DNA of 64,000 nt from positions 124,001 to 188,000 of the forward strand of contig NZ_BBRH01000006.1 in the NCBI RefSeq assembly GCF_002090055.1. The letters run 5' to 3'. Position 1 is the first letter of the stretch. Every line of letters begins with the position of its first letter. Under the pieces are notes generated by a model, which made no database searches, was not told where the DNA came from, and saw only the letters and a list, made by a program, of their open reading frames with translations. Made by a program: the position numbers and the translations under genes. This document shows, piece by piece, positions 25,184 to 33,540 of the stretch. This DNA is from Demequina sp. NBRC 110051 (lineage in GTDB: Bacteria; Actinomycetota; Actinomycetes; Actinomycetales; Demequinaceae).

Positions 25184-26319
25184 CAGGGCTTATCGTCCAC
25201 GAGTGGTTCGAGCATCACGGAGGTGCTGAGAAGGTACTGAAGGCAATGGCGGACACGTTCCCTCAGGCGGCCGTCCGAGTGCTTTGGAGTGATGTAGAAG
25301 CTCCTCTCGGTCCGCGTCTGGTCTCCGAGTCATGGATCGCGCGCACTGCGCTCCGCCGGTCGAAGGTGGCAGCGTTGCCCTTCATGCCTATTACTTGGCG
25401 GGCGAGAGATTATTCGCAGGGCCATGATTGGATGCTGGTGAGCTCGCACCTCTTCGCTCACCATGCCCGGAGCCGAGGCATTCCCAAATACGTGTACGCG
25501 CACACTCCCGCTCGGTACATCTGGGAGCCGTCAGGGGACGGCCGGGGGAACAGCGCAGCCGCGCGTGCCGCGTCCGCCTTGCTGCGGCCGCTTGACAGAC
25601 AGCGCGCACGCGAAGCGATTGCAATTGCCGCGAACAGCGAATACGTCCGACAACGCATCCGTCGAACGTGGGGTAGGGATGCGACGGTCATCTACCCGCC
25701 CGTTGCAGTGGAACGGCTGCAAGTTGGCACGCCCTGGCGGGACAAGGTCGCGCCGCTTGAGCGCGCGAGACTCTCTACGCTCGCGCCCGAGTTCATATTT
25801 GGGGCATCACGATTCGTGCCGTACAAGCGCCTTGACGCGGTCATTGCAGCAGGCGAAGAGCTCGGAATGCCGGTTGTGCTTGCTGGCCGGGGCCCCGACG
25901 AGGCGCGACTACGTTCGATTGCGGTATCCGCGCGTGTACCGGTGGAGTTTGTAGTGGCGCCATCGGACGAAATGCTCTTTGCGCTGTTCGAGGCTGCTGC
26001 GGTTTTCGTATTCCCTCCGACAGAGGACTTCGGGATCGTGCCTGTTGAGGCGATGGCACTCGGCACTCCTGTGATCGCCTCGAAGTTCGGTGGGGCTGGC
26101 GAGAGTGTGCTCCGGTGCGACGGCGGTGCGCTCGTTGATCCCGACGTCGAAGGCGAGTGGACTCGCGCGTGGCGGGAAGTCCAGGAGGTGGATCGGATCG
26201 CTATGCAGGATGCCGCACGTTACTTCGATGACGCACGGTTCAGTGCGGAACTCGCTGAGTGGATCGGCGCACCGACGTTTGAGGACGGGGTGCCGACCGA
26301 ATCTAAGGACCAAGGATGA
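25180..26319 (+). CDS. GT4 glycosyltransferase
   Basis: The protein has 379 residues from GTG 25180 (GTGA overlap with wzx). It starts MTGLIVHEWFEHHGGAEKVL, with a Gly-rich acceptor loop, and has YAHTPARYIWEPS as in many mannosyl/rhamnosyl transferases of family 4. The EX7E motif is intact: TEDFGIVPVEAMALGTPVIA. Part of the repeat-unit assembly line. Confidence 0.88.
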   Translation: MTGLIVHEWFEHHGGAEKVLKAMADTFPQAAVRVLWSDVEAPLGPRLVSESWIARTALRRSKVAALPFMPITWRARDYSQGHDWMLVSSHLFAHHARSRGIPKYVYAHTPARYIWEPSGDGRGNSAAARAASALLRPLDRQRAREAIAIAANSEYVRQRIRRTWGRDATVIYPPVAVERLQVGTPWRDKVAPLERARLSTLAPEFIFGASRFVPYKRLDAVIAAGEELGMPVVLAGRGPDEARLRSIAVSARVPVEFVVAPSDEMLFALFEAAAVFVFPPTEDFGIVPVEAMALGTPVIASKFGGAGESVLRCDGGALVDPDVEGEWTRAWREVQEVDRIAMQDAARYFDDARFSAELAEWIGAPTFEDGVPTESKDQG

Positions 26320-27404
26320 ACAACGCGAAGTTGATTCCCGGACATGACTCAAACGACCGTCTACGCGTAGTGCTCCTAAGCGTTGGCTGGCCAGGCCGGG
26401 GTGAAGTTGGCGGTGCGGCACGATACGGGTTCCGACTCGCCGAGTCACTCGCCACACGTGTTGATTTGACAGTGGTCACCACGGACGGCGGAACTCCTGT
26501 TCCGGGGGCATCGATGGTTTACCTCAAGGAATGGTCTACAAGAGTGGGCCATTACTACGGGTTCCCGTGGCATGCGCGGCGCGCGATACGGCGACTTGAG
26601 CCCGATGTTGTCCATGCTTTCGGCGATGACTGGGCTTTACCACGTCACATACCCGTCGTACGCACGTTCCATGGGTCTTCGTTCGAGGAAGCCCGTGCCT
26701 CCACGGGCATGCGCAGGCTTAACCACTATCTGCTGGGCGCGCTCGAACGGTGGTCGCGGCACCGTGCTGCGATTGCGATTGCGATCGCGCCGCCCACGAT
26801 GGCTGAGTTCCACGCTGATCACCTCATGCCGCCTGTGAGCCACATCGCTCTTCGACCTGCTATACCTAAGACCGCGCAACCTTCGGTTGTGTTCCTTGGG
26901 GGCTGGCGTGGGCGCAAGCGCGGAGAGCGCGCATACCGCGCTGTGCAGCAGGCATCATCGCAGCTTGGCAGGGACATCACCATGACGGTCATCGGAAACC
27001 AGGCCGATGCTGCCAACTGGCCGGCCGATGTGCGATTCCGGTCTGGGCTGACGGACGCCGAGGTCCTCGATGTCATCGCGGAGAGCTGGCTGCTTCTTGC
27101 ACCGTCTTCCTACGAGGGCTTCGGAATTCCGGTGTTCGAGAGTCTCGCGCTTGGTGTGCCTGCGGTTGCGACCTCGAACCCGGGATCCGACTACCTCCGC
27201 CGCGAGGTTGCGGGCGATGATGCCGCGTTGCGCATCGTTGACGACGAAGACTTGCCAGCTGCCGTTTGCGCAGCTATCGAATACAATGCGCGGGTCCCAG
27301 CCGACGTCCAAGCCCGGGTCAGCGCCCGCGTCGCTGAGGTTACGAAGCGATCGTCGGCGGACTACCTCGTTTCTGAAGTCTATCGATCGCTCTTTGCGGG
27401 ATGA
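26316..27404 (+). CDS. GT4 glycosyltransferase
   Basis: The protein has 362 residues from ATG 26316 (ATGA overlap). The acceptor domain has VVLLSVGWPGRGEVGGAARYGFRLAE and VVRTFHGSSFEEA; the donor domain has VVFLGGWRGRKRGERAY and an intact EX7E in YEGFGIPVFESLALGVPAVA. Part of the same coupled operon. Confidence 0.88.
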   Translation: MNNAKLIPGHDSNDRLRVVLLSVGWPGRGEVGGAARYGFRLAESLATRVDLTVVTTDGGTPVPGASMVYLKEWSTRVGHYYGFPWHARRAIRRLEPDVVHAFGDDWALPRHIPVVRTFHGSSFEEARASTGMRRLNHYLLGALERWSRHRAAIAIAIAPPTMAEFHADHLMPPVSHIALRPAIPKTAQPSVVFLGGWRGRKRGERAYRAVQQASSQLGRDITMTVIGNQADAANWPADVRFRSGLTDAEVLDVIAESWLLLAPSSYEGFGIPVFESLALGVPAVATSNPGSDYLRREVAGDDAALRIVDDEDLPAAVCAAIEYNARVPADVQARVSARVAEVTKRSSADYLVSEVYRSLFAG

Positions 27405-28294
27405 GAAACAGCCCCTACTACTCGCACGGAGGTGACCAGTTGTTGTCCCAGCGCGACCTGGATGATGGCCTGACTGTTTGCATCTGCACGCGCAACCGGC
27501 CCGACGAACTGGCGAAGGCACTGGAGTCGCTGCACTCTGGCACACGCACGCCCGATCAGGTGATTGTGAGCGACGACGGGGTCGGTGCAGGCGACCTTTC
27601 GCGGCTTTTCCCAGGCGTCGAGTTCTATGAGGGTCCAAAGCGCGGCCTGGGCCCCAATCGAAACGCATGCCTATCGCGCGCGAGGTTCTCAAGGGTCGCG
27701 TTCATCGATGACGACGTCGTAGTCGCAAAGGACTTCGTCGAACGCGCGTATCGCTGTCCCGACGACCGCGTGACGACAGGATGGGAACTGAACTTCTCGT
27801 CTGACCCGCCACGGCGTGTTGAGTCAAGCAACGCGACCTTCCTCGGGCACCAGGCTCGTGCTGTGACCATCCAACCGCGTGTCTCGATTGTTATCAACGC
27901 GACAGTGTTCCCCGCTTCACTCTTTTCAACCGCGCGTTTCAACGAGCACGTCCGATACGGGTACGAAGAGCTGGATATGGCCCGCCAGGCGGTGGTCGGG
28001 GGATTCCAAATCGCGTTCGACCCGGAACTCTGGGTGGAGCACTACCCGTCGTTGAACAGTCGCGACGACTATTTGGCGCAGTTAGAGACCTCACGAATCT
28101 ACCTAACCCATCGCGCGTATGCCGTCTATGAGCACAGGCCCGTCAAGGGCATGTTCTATGTTGCATCCGCGTCGGTACACGCTGTCGCCGTTGGCCTAAA
28201 GCGGCAAAACCTTGCTGCGACGTGGCGAGCGGTTGCCGACGCGATCCGTCTCATCCGACGTGACCGGCACGACACTGCGGCACCTCCCCGCTAG
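27401..28294 (+). CDS. GT2 family glycosyltransferase, last gene of the operon
   Basis: The ORF has 297 residues from ATG 27401 (ATGA overlap). A TTG at 27440 preceded by GGAGGTGA is a strong alternative start, giving a protein that begins shortly before LTVCICTRNRP, the usual family-2 opening. The metal-binding motif is FIDDDVVVAKDF. A GYEELDMARQAVVGGFQIAFDPELWVEHYPS segment is typical of GT2 acceptor regions. It converges with the SGNH hydrolase gene 20 bases downstream. Confidence 0.85.
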   Translation: MRNSPYYSHGGDQLLSQRDLDDGLTVCICTRNRPDELAKALESLHSGTRTPDQVIVSDDGVGAGDLSRLFPGVEFYEGPKRGLGPNRNACLSRARFSRVAFIDDDVVVAKDFVERAYRCPDDRVTTGWELNFSSDPPRRVESSNATFLGHQARAVTIQPRVSIVINATVFPASLFSTARFNEHVRYGYEELDMARQAVVGGFQIAFDPELWVEHYPSLNSRDDYLAQLETSRIYLTHRAYAVYEHRPVKGMFYVASASVHAVAVGLKRQNLAATWRAVADAIRLIRRDRHDTAAPPR

Positions 28295-28314
28295 GTGTTG
28301 GCGGTGCGTACGTG

Positions 28315-29031
28315 CTAAGCCCGCATTTGCGGCAGCGTTTCGAGAATCAGCGCCGCGATCTTTGCGTGCCCAAGCGCTGACGGGTGGAACTGATCTGCCA
28401 GGTAGTCCGCGCCAGGGGCTAGGTGCTGAGCGATCTCAACGTATGTCGCGCCCATCTCGTGCGCGACTAGCCGAGAAGTGTCCGCGTAGGCCTGCAACTG
28501 TGGGTTTGACCCCGGGAAGTATCGCTCAGAGATCCGCGGCGGGCCAATGACTAGGACCTTGGTCGTAGGCGTAACTAAGCCCTCAACGAGATTGCGAAGA
28601 TGATACTCGTAGGCGGGCCTTGTCATGAGTTGTTCCCCACCGTCTCGGCGGATCAGAAAGTTCTTTGCCCGCCATCGAACTGCAGACTCAAGCCGCTGGC
28701 CAGCGGACTTCCACCAACGTCGTGAATAATACGGCCGAGGATCCATCCACCCCAGTCTGCGCCACCTCGCAGGCATGCCACGTAGGTGGGCCGCACTTGG
28801 ACGCACCATCGCTTCGGTAATGCCGTGCGCGACGAGCGCGAGGACCACGTTCAGGTTCCCGAGGCTCTCTTGCGCGAGCATGGAGGACTGCGAGACTGGC
28901 TGCGCGCTTCCCGAAAAATCGAGCAGCTTCGCGTCGAGTGAAGCGGCGACCACCTCGCCGTACCTGCGTGGTCCAACTCCGAGTCCGTTGGCCACCGAGT
29001 CCCCAAAGAGGGCAATGTACGTATGTCGCAT
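28315..29031 (-). CDS. SGNH/GDSL-family hydrolase
   Basis: The protein has 238 residues from ATG 29031 (a TTG one codon earlier is less likely). Block I is ALFGDSVANGLG (nucleophile Ser in GDS), and the His/Asp block is DQFHPSALGHAKIA near the C-terminus. There is no signal peptide, so it is probably cytoplasmic. At the edge of a polysaccharide locus it may act as a sugar O-acyl esterase; this is inference. It was probably once nearer the acyltransferase at 32.1 kb, before the insertion elements arrived. Confidence 0.8.
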   Translation of the reverse strand: MRHTYIALFGDSVANGLGVGPRRYGEVVAASLDAKLLDFSGSAQPVSQSSMLAQESLGNLNVVLALVAHGITEAMVRPSAAHLRGMPARWRRLGWMDPRPYYSRRWWKSAGQRLESAVRWRAKNFLIRRDGGEQLMTRPAYEYHLRNLVEGLVTPTTKVLVIGPPRISERYFPGSNPQLQAYADTSRLVAHEMGATYVEIAQHLAPGADYLADQFHPSALGHAKIAALILETLPQMRA

Positions 29032-29197
29032 CAAGCCATTCTTCCATCAGTATCGGCCAGCACCTTGGCGCTGGAATGTGTGGTGCGTACCGTCCGTGGT
29101 GCTTGTGTTGCTATTCACCGATGAGGCTGTCCGGGTCGTTTGGGGGTGAGTGGTCGGGGGTAGGGGCCGAGGTCCCCCAGGATGGAAGTTCTCACAC

Positions 29198-29213
29198 TGA
29201 ACCGTCCCCGGTT
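29198..29213 (+). repeat. IS3 terminal inverted repeat, left
   Basis: TGAACCGTCCCCGGTT; identical to the complement of 31976-31991. Confidence 0.88.
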
Positions 29214-29224
29214 ATCTGCCGCTT

Positions 29225-29548
29225 CTATGCGGGTTCCAGCACCGGGTGGGCTGGCGTGTTGAGGTTAGCGTAGAAAGCGGCCTCGTACTCCTCGGGCGGG
29301 ACGTAGTTCAGGCTCGAGTGCAGGCGTCGCTGGTTGTACCCGTCGACCCAGGCGAGCGTGACCCAGTCGACGTCGTCGAGGGTGCGTAGCGGTCCGTCGC
29401 GGAACGGTGAGCTGTCGCGGATCGCTTCGTTCTTGTACAGCCCGATTGTGCTCTCTGCCAGGGCATTGTCATATGCATCACCGACGGACCCAATCGACGC
29501 CGCGATGCCCTCGAGCGCGAGGGTCTCGGCGAACGAGATCGACGTGAA
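29225..29548 (-). pseudogene. IS3 transposase OrfB, 3' part
   Basis: This segment encodes the C-terminal piece of OrfB, from FTSISFAETLALEGIAASIGS through NALAESTIGLYKNEAI to the stop at 29225. It holds the catalytic Glu of the DDE triad (the E in LAEST). The two Asp residues lie in the 5' part at 31006-31626. The cut falls between SDAGSQ and FTSIS, exactly at the IS30 insertion. Confidence 0.88.
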
Positions 29549-29551
29549 CTG

Positions 29552-31002
29552 ACCGGGTTCAACCGGTCGACGCAACACCGGCTTGTGGGAGCAACAGTAG
29601 TTGCTCGTTGAAGGCTTCGGCGGGGGTCTTCCAGCCGAGGGTCTTGCGGGGTCTGGTGTTGAGGGCGTGGGCGACGGCGGCGAGTTCCTCGGCTGACCAG
29701 CGGGATAGGTCGGTGCCCTTGGGGAAGTACTGGCGCAGCAGGCCGTTGGTGTTCTCATTTGTGCCGCGCTGCCACGGTGACTGCGGGTCGGCGAAGTACA
29801 CCGGGATGCCTGTGGCGACCCTGAACTGCGCGTGGGCGGACATCTCCTTGCCGCGATCCCAGGTCAGCGACCGCGCCAGCTCGGTGGGCAGCGTCGACAT
29901 GGTGTTCGTCAGCGCCTTCGCCATCGTGACCGCGCCGTAGCCGGCCAGTGCGGGCCCGTTCTTCGGCGTCTCCTTGTGCCGGTAGCCCTCCTCACGGGGA
30001 AGGTGCACGAGCATCGTGTAGCGAGTCGTACGGTCCACGACGGTGCGGATCGCGGACCGCTCGAGTCCGATCAGCAAGTCGCCTTCCCAGTGGCCGGGCA
30101 CGGCCCGGTCGTCGGCCTCGGCGGGGCGTTCGCTGATCAGCGTCTCGGGGGTGACGTGGGCCCACGTCTTGCGGCGCGACCGCTCGCGTGGCACCCGCAG
30201 CGCACGCCCCGTGCGGAGGCACCACACCAGTTCGCGCTTGAGCGCACCACGCCCTTCGATGAAGAGAGACTGGTAGATCGCCTCGTGGCTGATACGCATG
30301 GACTCATCATCGGGGAAGTCGATCGGCAGCCGGTTCGAGATCTGCTCGGGGCTCCATGCCTGCGTCCACGCCCGATCCTTGCGGTGCGGCTTGCCCCGCC
30401 CGGTGAAGCGCGGTGGTGTCGGGCCGGGCACGATCGTGCCGTCCGCCAAGCAGATCCGCCCCGTCAGGCGCTCCTCAACGTAGGCCCGCAAGCGCGGGTT
30501 GGCGACGAGCTTGGCGACCTTGGGACGCTTGGCGGCCATGTCGGCCTTCCACTGCGCCACCGACGCCCGATAGCCACTCGAGTTGGAGCGGGTGGCAGCG
30601 TTGCGGCGCAGCTCCCGCGACACGGTCCCTGGGTCGCGTCCGATGGTGCGGGCGATCTCGCGCACACCCCGGCCCTGGACGTGCAGCAACGCGATCTCCT
30701 CGCGCTCAGTGAACGACAGATACCTGCCCGAATGCTGCTGTTTGATGTCGAATGGCGGCATGCCGCCAGCCTTGTGGAACCACCGCGCACCGACCGCCTG
30801 CGCCACGCCGACGACCGCCGCGGCTTCCTCCGCAAGCAGACCCTTTGCGATCTGCTCCCAGAACGCGACCTCGACGTGACGTTGGAACTTTGGATGCCCC
30901 GGCGACCGGAGCTTCGGCCTGATCGCCCGATCCGCATCCTGCTGACGACGTGCCATCACACACCTCCCACTCGAGGTGTTGCGACGACCAGTTGAATCCG
31001 CC
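29552..31002 (-). mobile_element. IS30-family element inserted in the IS3 orfB
   Basis: The ends are imperfect inverted repeats of about 25 bp: from 29555 GGGTTCAACCGGTCGACGCA and, read from the other end, GGATTCAACTGGTCGTCGCA. CTG (29549-29551 and 31003-31005) flanks both sides, extendable to CTGAC (29549-29553 and 31003-31007), so the target duplication is 3-5 bp and the exact left end is uncertain by two bases. The transposase reading frame is intact and runs the same way as the host IS3 orfs, so this element may still be active. Confidence 0.88.
29559..30956 (-). CDS. IS30-family transposase, intact
   Basis: The protein has 465 residues from ATG 30956, preceded by GGGAGGTG; the longer open frame upstream only runs into the host IS3 sequence. 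It has an N-terminal helix-turn-helix (LSFTEREEIALLHVQGRGVREIARTIGRDPGTVSREL read in parts) and a DDE nuclease: Asp in VPGHWEGDLLIG, Asp in LTWDRGKEMSAH and Glu in RGTNENTNGLLRQYFPKG. The stop codon lies within the left inverted repeat, normal for compact IS elements. Confidence 0.93.
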   Translation of the reverse strand: MARRQQDADRAIRPKLRSPGHPKFQRHVEVAFWEQIAKGLLAEEAAAVVGVAQAVGARWFHKAGGMPPFDIKQQHSGRYLSFTEREEIALLHVQGRGVREIARTIGRDPGTVSRELRRNAATRSNSSGYRASVAQWKADMAAKRPKVAKLVANPRLRAYVEERLTGRICLADGTIVPGPTPPRFTGRGKPHRKDRAWTQAWSPEQISNRLPIDFPDDESMRISHEAIYQSLFIEGRGALKRELVWCLRTGRALRVPRERSRRKTWAHVTPETLISERPAEADDRAVPGHWEGDLLIGLERSAIRTVVDRTTRYTMLVHLPREEGYRHKETPKNGPALAGYGAVTMAKALTNTMSTLPTELARSLTWDRGKEMSAHAQFRVATGIPVYFADPQSPWQRGTNENTNGLLRQYFPKGTDLSRWSAEELAAVAHALNTRPRKTLGWKTPAEAFNEQLLLLPQAGVASTG

Positions 31003-31005
31003 CTG

Positions 31006-31626
31006 ACTGCCGGCATCCGAGTGGTGAATGAGGCCCTTCCCGGCGGGGGTGCCGGCGCGGTCTCGGCGCCACAGCGCCATCCGTAGTGCCGTGATGACCA
31101 GCGGGGTGGTCTTCGACATGGAGACATGCCAGCCGACGATCGTGCGCGAGTAGCAGTCGATGACGAACGACACGTACGCGAAGCCCGCCCAGGTGCGTAC
31201 GTACGTGAAATCCGCGACCCAGCGCAGGTTCGGGGCAGGTGCAGTGAAGTCCCGATCCAGCAGGTCCGGGGCCCGCTCGGCCGACGGGTCCGGGACGGTG
31301 GTGCGGACCTTCTTGCCCCGCACCAAGCCGTTCATGCCTTGCTGGCGCATCAGACGGTCCACGCGCCGCTTGGACACGTCCAACCCGCTCCGGCGCAGGT
31401 GGACCACCATCTTGCGGCGCCCGTAGAGACCCTCAGGTGCGTCGACGGTCTTCATCAGCTCGTTGACGACGATCGCGTCCTCGAGGTAGCGATCCGAGAT
31501 GGCGCGTTGCTTCATGTCGCGGTAGGTCCGTGCGGCGATCTGTACGCCCTGCTTACGCAGGACGGCACAGACCGACTCGACCGCACGGCCCGTGGCGCGC
31601 TGAGCGTCGATGAAGTCGACGATCAG
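31006..31626 (-). pseudogene. IS3 transposase OrfB, 5' part
   Basis: This frame overlaps the end of orfA in the -1 frame, as needed for an OrfAB fusion by programmed frameshift (run of C around 31636). It encodes the HTH_21-like region, then NLRWVADFTYVRTWAGFAYVSFVIDCYSRTIVGW with the first two catalytic Asp residues, and breaks off after SDAGSQ at the IS30 insertion. The remainder is at 29225-29548. Confidence 0.88.
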
Positions 31627-31934
31627 CGGCGTCGGGGGTCGAGTTCCCCAGCGAAGAAAACCGCTGCGTCCCGCAAGATCGCGTTGGCTTCCTTCAGCTC
31701 ACGGTTCTCCTTACGAAGCCGTCGCATCTCGTCGCTATCAGCGGTCGTCATGCCGTCACGGGCGCCGGCGTCGACTTGGGCCTGGCGCACCCACCGGCGC
31801 AACGACTCCGCACCGACGCCGACACGGTCAGCCACGATTTGGCACGCCGCGGTCAAGCTCGAGTACTCCTCCAGATGGTCAAGAACCATCCGTACCGCAC
31901 GGGCACGGACGTCCTCGGGGATCTTCTTGGGCAT
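31623..31934 (-). CDS. IS3 transposase OrfA
   Basis: The protein has 103 residues from ATG 31934. MPKKIPEDVRARAVRMVLDH and SLTAACQIVADRVGVGAESLRRWVRQ are the helix-turn-helix of IS3 OrfA; RRLRKENRELKEANAILRDA is its leucine-zipper. It is intact but has no working OrfB partner here. Confidence 0.9.
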   Translation of the reverse strand: MPKKIPEDVRARAVRMVLDHLEEYSSLTAACQIVADRVGVGAESLRRWVRQAQVDAGARDGMTTADSDEMRRLRKENRELKEANAILRDAAVFFAGELDPRRR

Positions 31935-31975
31935 GGGCTCTATCTTCCTTCCAGACTCGAAAGGAAGCGGCATCA

Positions 31976-31991
31976 AACCGGGGACGGTTCA
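31976..31991 (-). repeat. IS3 terminal inverted repeat, right
   Basis: Complement of the repeat at 29198-29213, perfect over 16 bp. Confidence 0.88.
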
Positions 31992-32050
31992 GCCTCCTCG
32001 AGACCGGTGGCTTCAGGCCACAACTACAGCCTCATCTGTGAAGAGCCGGC

Positions 32051-33166
32051 TTAGCGACCTCGGAACTCGAACCACTGCGGTCGGTCATAGAGATACTTCA
32101 ACGCACCGGCGCCAGCCCATCTGTGAAGGACGAGAGCCACAGCGGTCACGATGATCGCGGCGACGATGGGGGCCAGCGTACCTACCACATTCGAGTGCCA
32201 CGAGAAGCCAAATGCGGTGAGCAGCAGAGCCAGGACGATGAGAAGCGGAACGTGCGCTACGTAAACCTGCAAAGTGTTTCCTCCCAGGTTGTTCAAGGGC
32301 CTCCACTTTGCCAGGAGAAGGCCTATCCCAATGCCCGCGCACATGCCGAAAAAATCGAGGACGAAAGGAAAAGCCGGCAGTACTCTCCATCCGGCTTGAG
32401 TGGCGAGCACAGTCACGGCCAGCCACGCAACGAGGACGATCAAGGCGCCCATCTGCCCTACTTTCGCAACGCTCGTGGCTATGAGATTCCGACATAGAAG
32501 GCCGAAAGCGAAGAAGAAATAGAGGTGGACCACACTGAGGATGCCAATCCCCAGGATCGACGCCATGTCAGGCGAGATCCTCTGCACAGCGAAGTATTCC
32601 CAGGCGACGGAGACCAGGCCGGCGACTACGAGATGCCACCACGTTGGGACGCGACTGAGCAGTTTCGCCGCCACGAAGTAGATGGCAAGAGCCCACAGGA
32701 ACCACGTCTCGCCGTTGGGTCGAAGGGGGGAGACAGCCATTCGTAGGGCTTGCGCAGCGAGCGACGTGTGGTCCTGGCCGTCCATAAATATGCCCGCAGC
32801 GTATTTCGCAACGAAGAACAGTGGCTGCCAGATCAGGTAGACCCAGATCAGCAGAGAGAGCTTCCCTGAGAACAATCGACGCCAGCTTGAGTCAACCCAC
32901 TTGCTCGCAAAAAACCCCGCCATGCACATAAACAGCGGCATGCGCAGGTCGCCGAAAATTCCGTTGAAGAGCGCGAGTCCTTGTGAGACTGGCCCTAAGT
33001 CGCGGAGCCACGAGGTCGCATGAACAAGCACCACGAGGAAGATTGACACGCCCTTCGCAGAGTCAACCCACGTCAATCGGACGTTGCGCTTGACTAACGG
33101 CTCCACCGAGGTTGTTTGTTCTCCGGTCAAAAGAGGGCCTTCCGCATAGGTGCCACCTTGGAACAT
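32051..33166 (-). CDS. Membrane acyltransferase (acyltransferase_3/OafA family)
   Basis: The protein has 371 residues with about 10 membrane spans. The family opening RLTWVDSAKGVSIFLVVLVHATSW contains the conserved His used in catalysis. FLWALAIYFVAAKLL and YVAHVPLLIVLA fit the family. These enzymes O-acetylate or succinylate cell-surface glycans. It likely modifies the exopolysaccharide made by the operon to the left, from which it is now separated by insertion elements. The extended polar N-terminus (about 30 residues) makes the exact start uncertain. Confidence 0.85.
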   Translation of the reverse strand: MFQGGTYAEGPLLTGEQTTSVEPLVKRNVRLTWVDSAKGVSIFLVVLVHATSWLRDLGPVSQGLALFNGIFGDLRMPLFMCMAGFFASKWVDSSWRRLFSGKLSLLIWVYLIWQPLFFVAKYAAGIFMDGQDHTSLAAQALRMAVSPLRPNGETWFLWALAIYFVAAKLLSRVPTWWHLVVAGLVSVAWEYFAVQRISPDMASILGIGILSVVHLYFFFAFGLLCRNLIATSVAKVGQMGALIVLVAWLAVTVLATQAGWRVLPAFPFVLDFFGMCAGIGIGLLLAKWRPLNNLGGNTLQVYVAHVPLLIVLALLLTAFGFSWHSNVVGTLAPIVAAIIVTAVALVLHRWAGAGALKYLYDRPQWFEFRGR

Positions 33167-33540
33167 TTAGACTTCGGGGGTCAGCGTAGTACGCGGCACC
33201 CGCGGCAACACTGCGCGAGCATGAGCCGTGGTGCTAACACCCGCCACGGTCGCGTTCAGGGTACAGCGCGGTTCAGTCGACAATGTTTGGACGCGTGCCG
33301 CGACACGGATCTTGTGGCCGTCGCAACCGCCCGACCGAGTGCCGCGAGCGCGACCCTGGCGCCGCGAAGGGCAAGGTCAGGCACGCCCGCGTATTCACAG
33401 CCGCAACCGCCTGCCCGCCCGGGCCTGGATCGACGTAGGTTTGGATCCCCGCGACATGGGGCACCTCGGGAGTTTGGAGCATACCCACACTGTGTTGTAT
33501 CGACCTTTGCGTGGGTGCCCGCCTCGGCGAGCTGTCACGC
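33167..33540. other. 374-base gap between acyltransferase and metX
   Basis: No coding sequence, RNA or repeat could be recognised. Short open frames on both strands are low-complexity and unsupported. Since both neighbours run leftward, it should hold the acyltransferase promoter and the metX 3' end signals, but I could not place them. Confidence 0.5.

Larger units (their letters stand above)
29198..31991 (-). mobile_element. IS3-family element, interrupted by an IS30 element
   Basis: Terminal inverted repeats of 16 bp are perfect: TGAACCGTCCCCGGTT at 29198-29213 and its complement at 31976-31991. Inside are orfA (31623-31934) and orfB, split by the IS30 copy at 29552-31002. Without the IS30 element and its target duplication the element is about 1.34 kb, normal for IS3. 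The bases outside the two ends do not form an obvious target duplication. It cannot transpose by itself now because orfB is broken. Confidence 0.88.

Noticed and set aside
29100-29197. G-rich stretch left of the IS3 end, suspected to be another IS remnant
   Set aside because: No inverted repeat or transposase fragment could be matched.
30706-31515. 270-residue frame running from IS3 orfB into the IS30 element
   Set aside because: It is a chance fusion across the insertion junction; after SDAGSQ it reads IS30 in a wrong frame.
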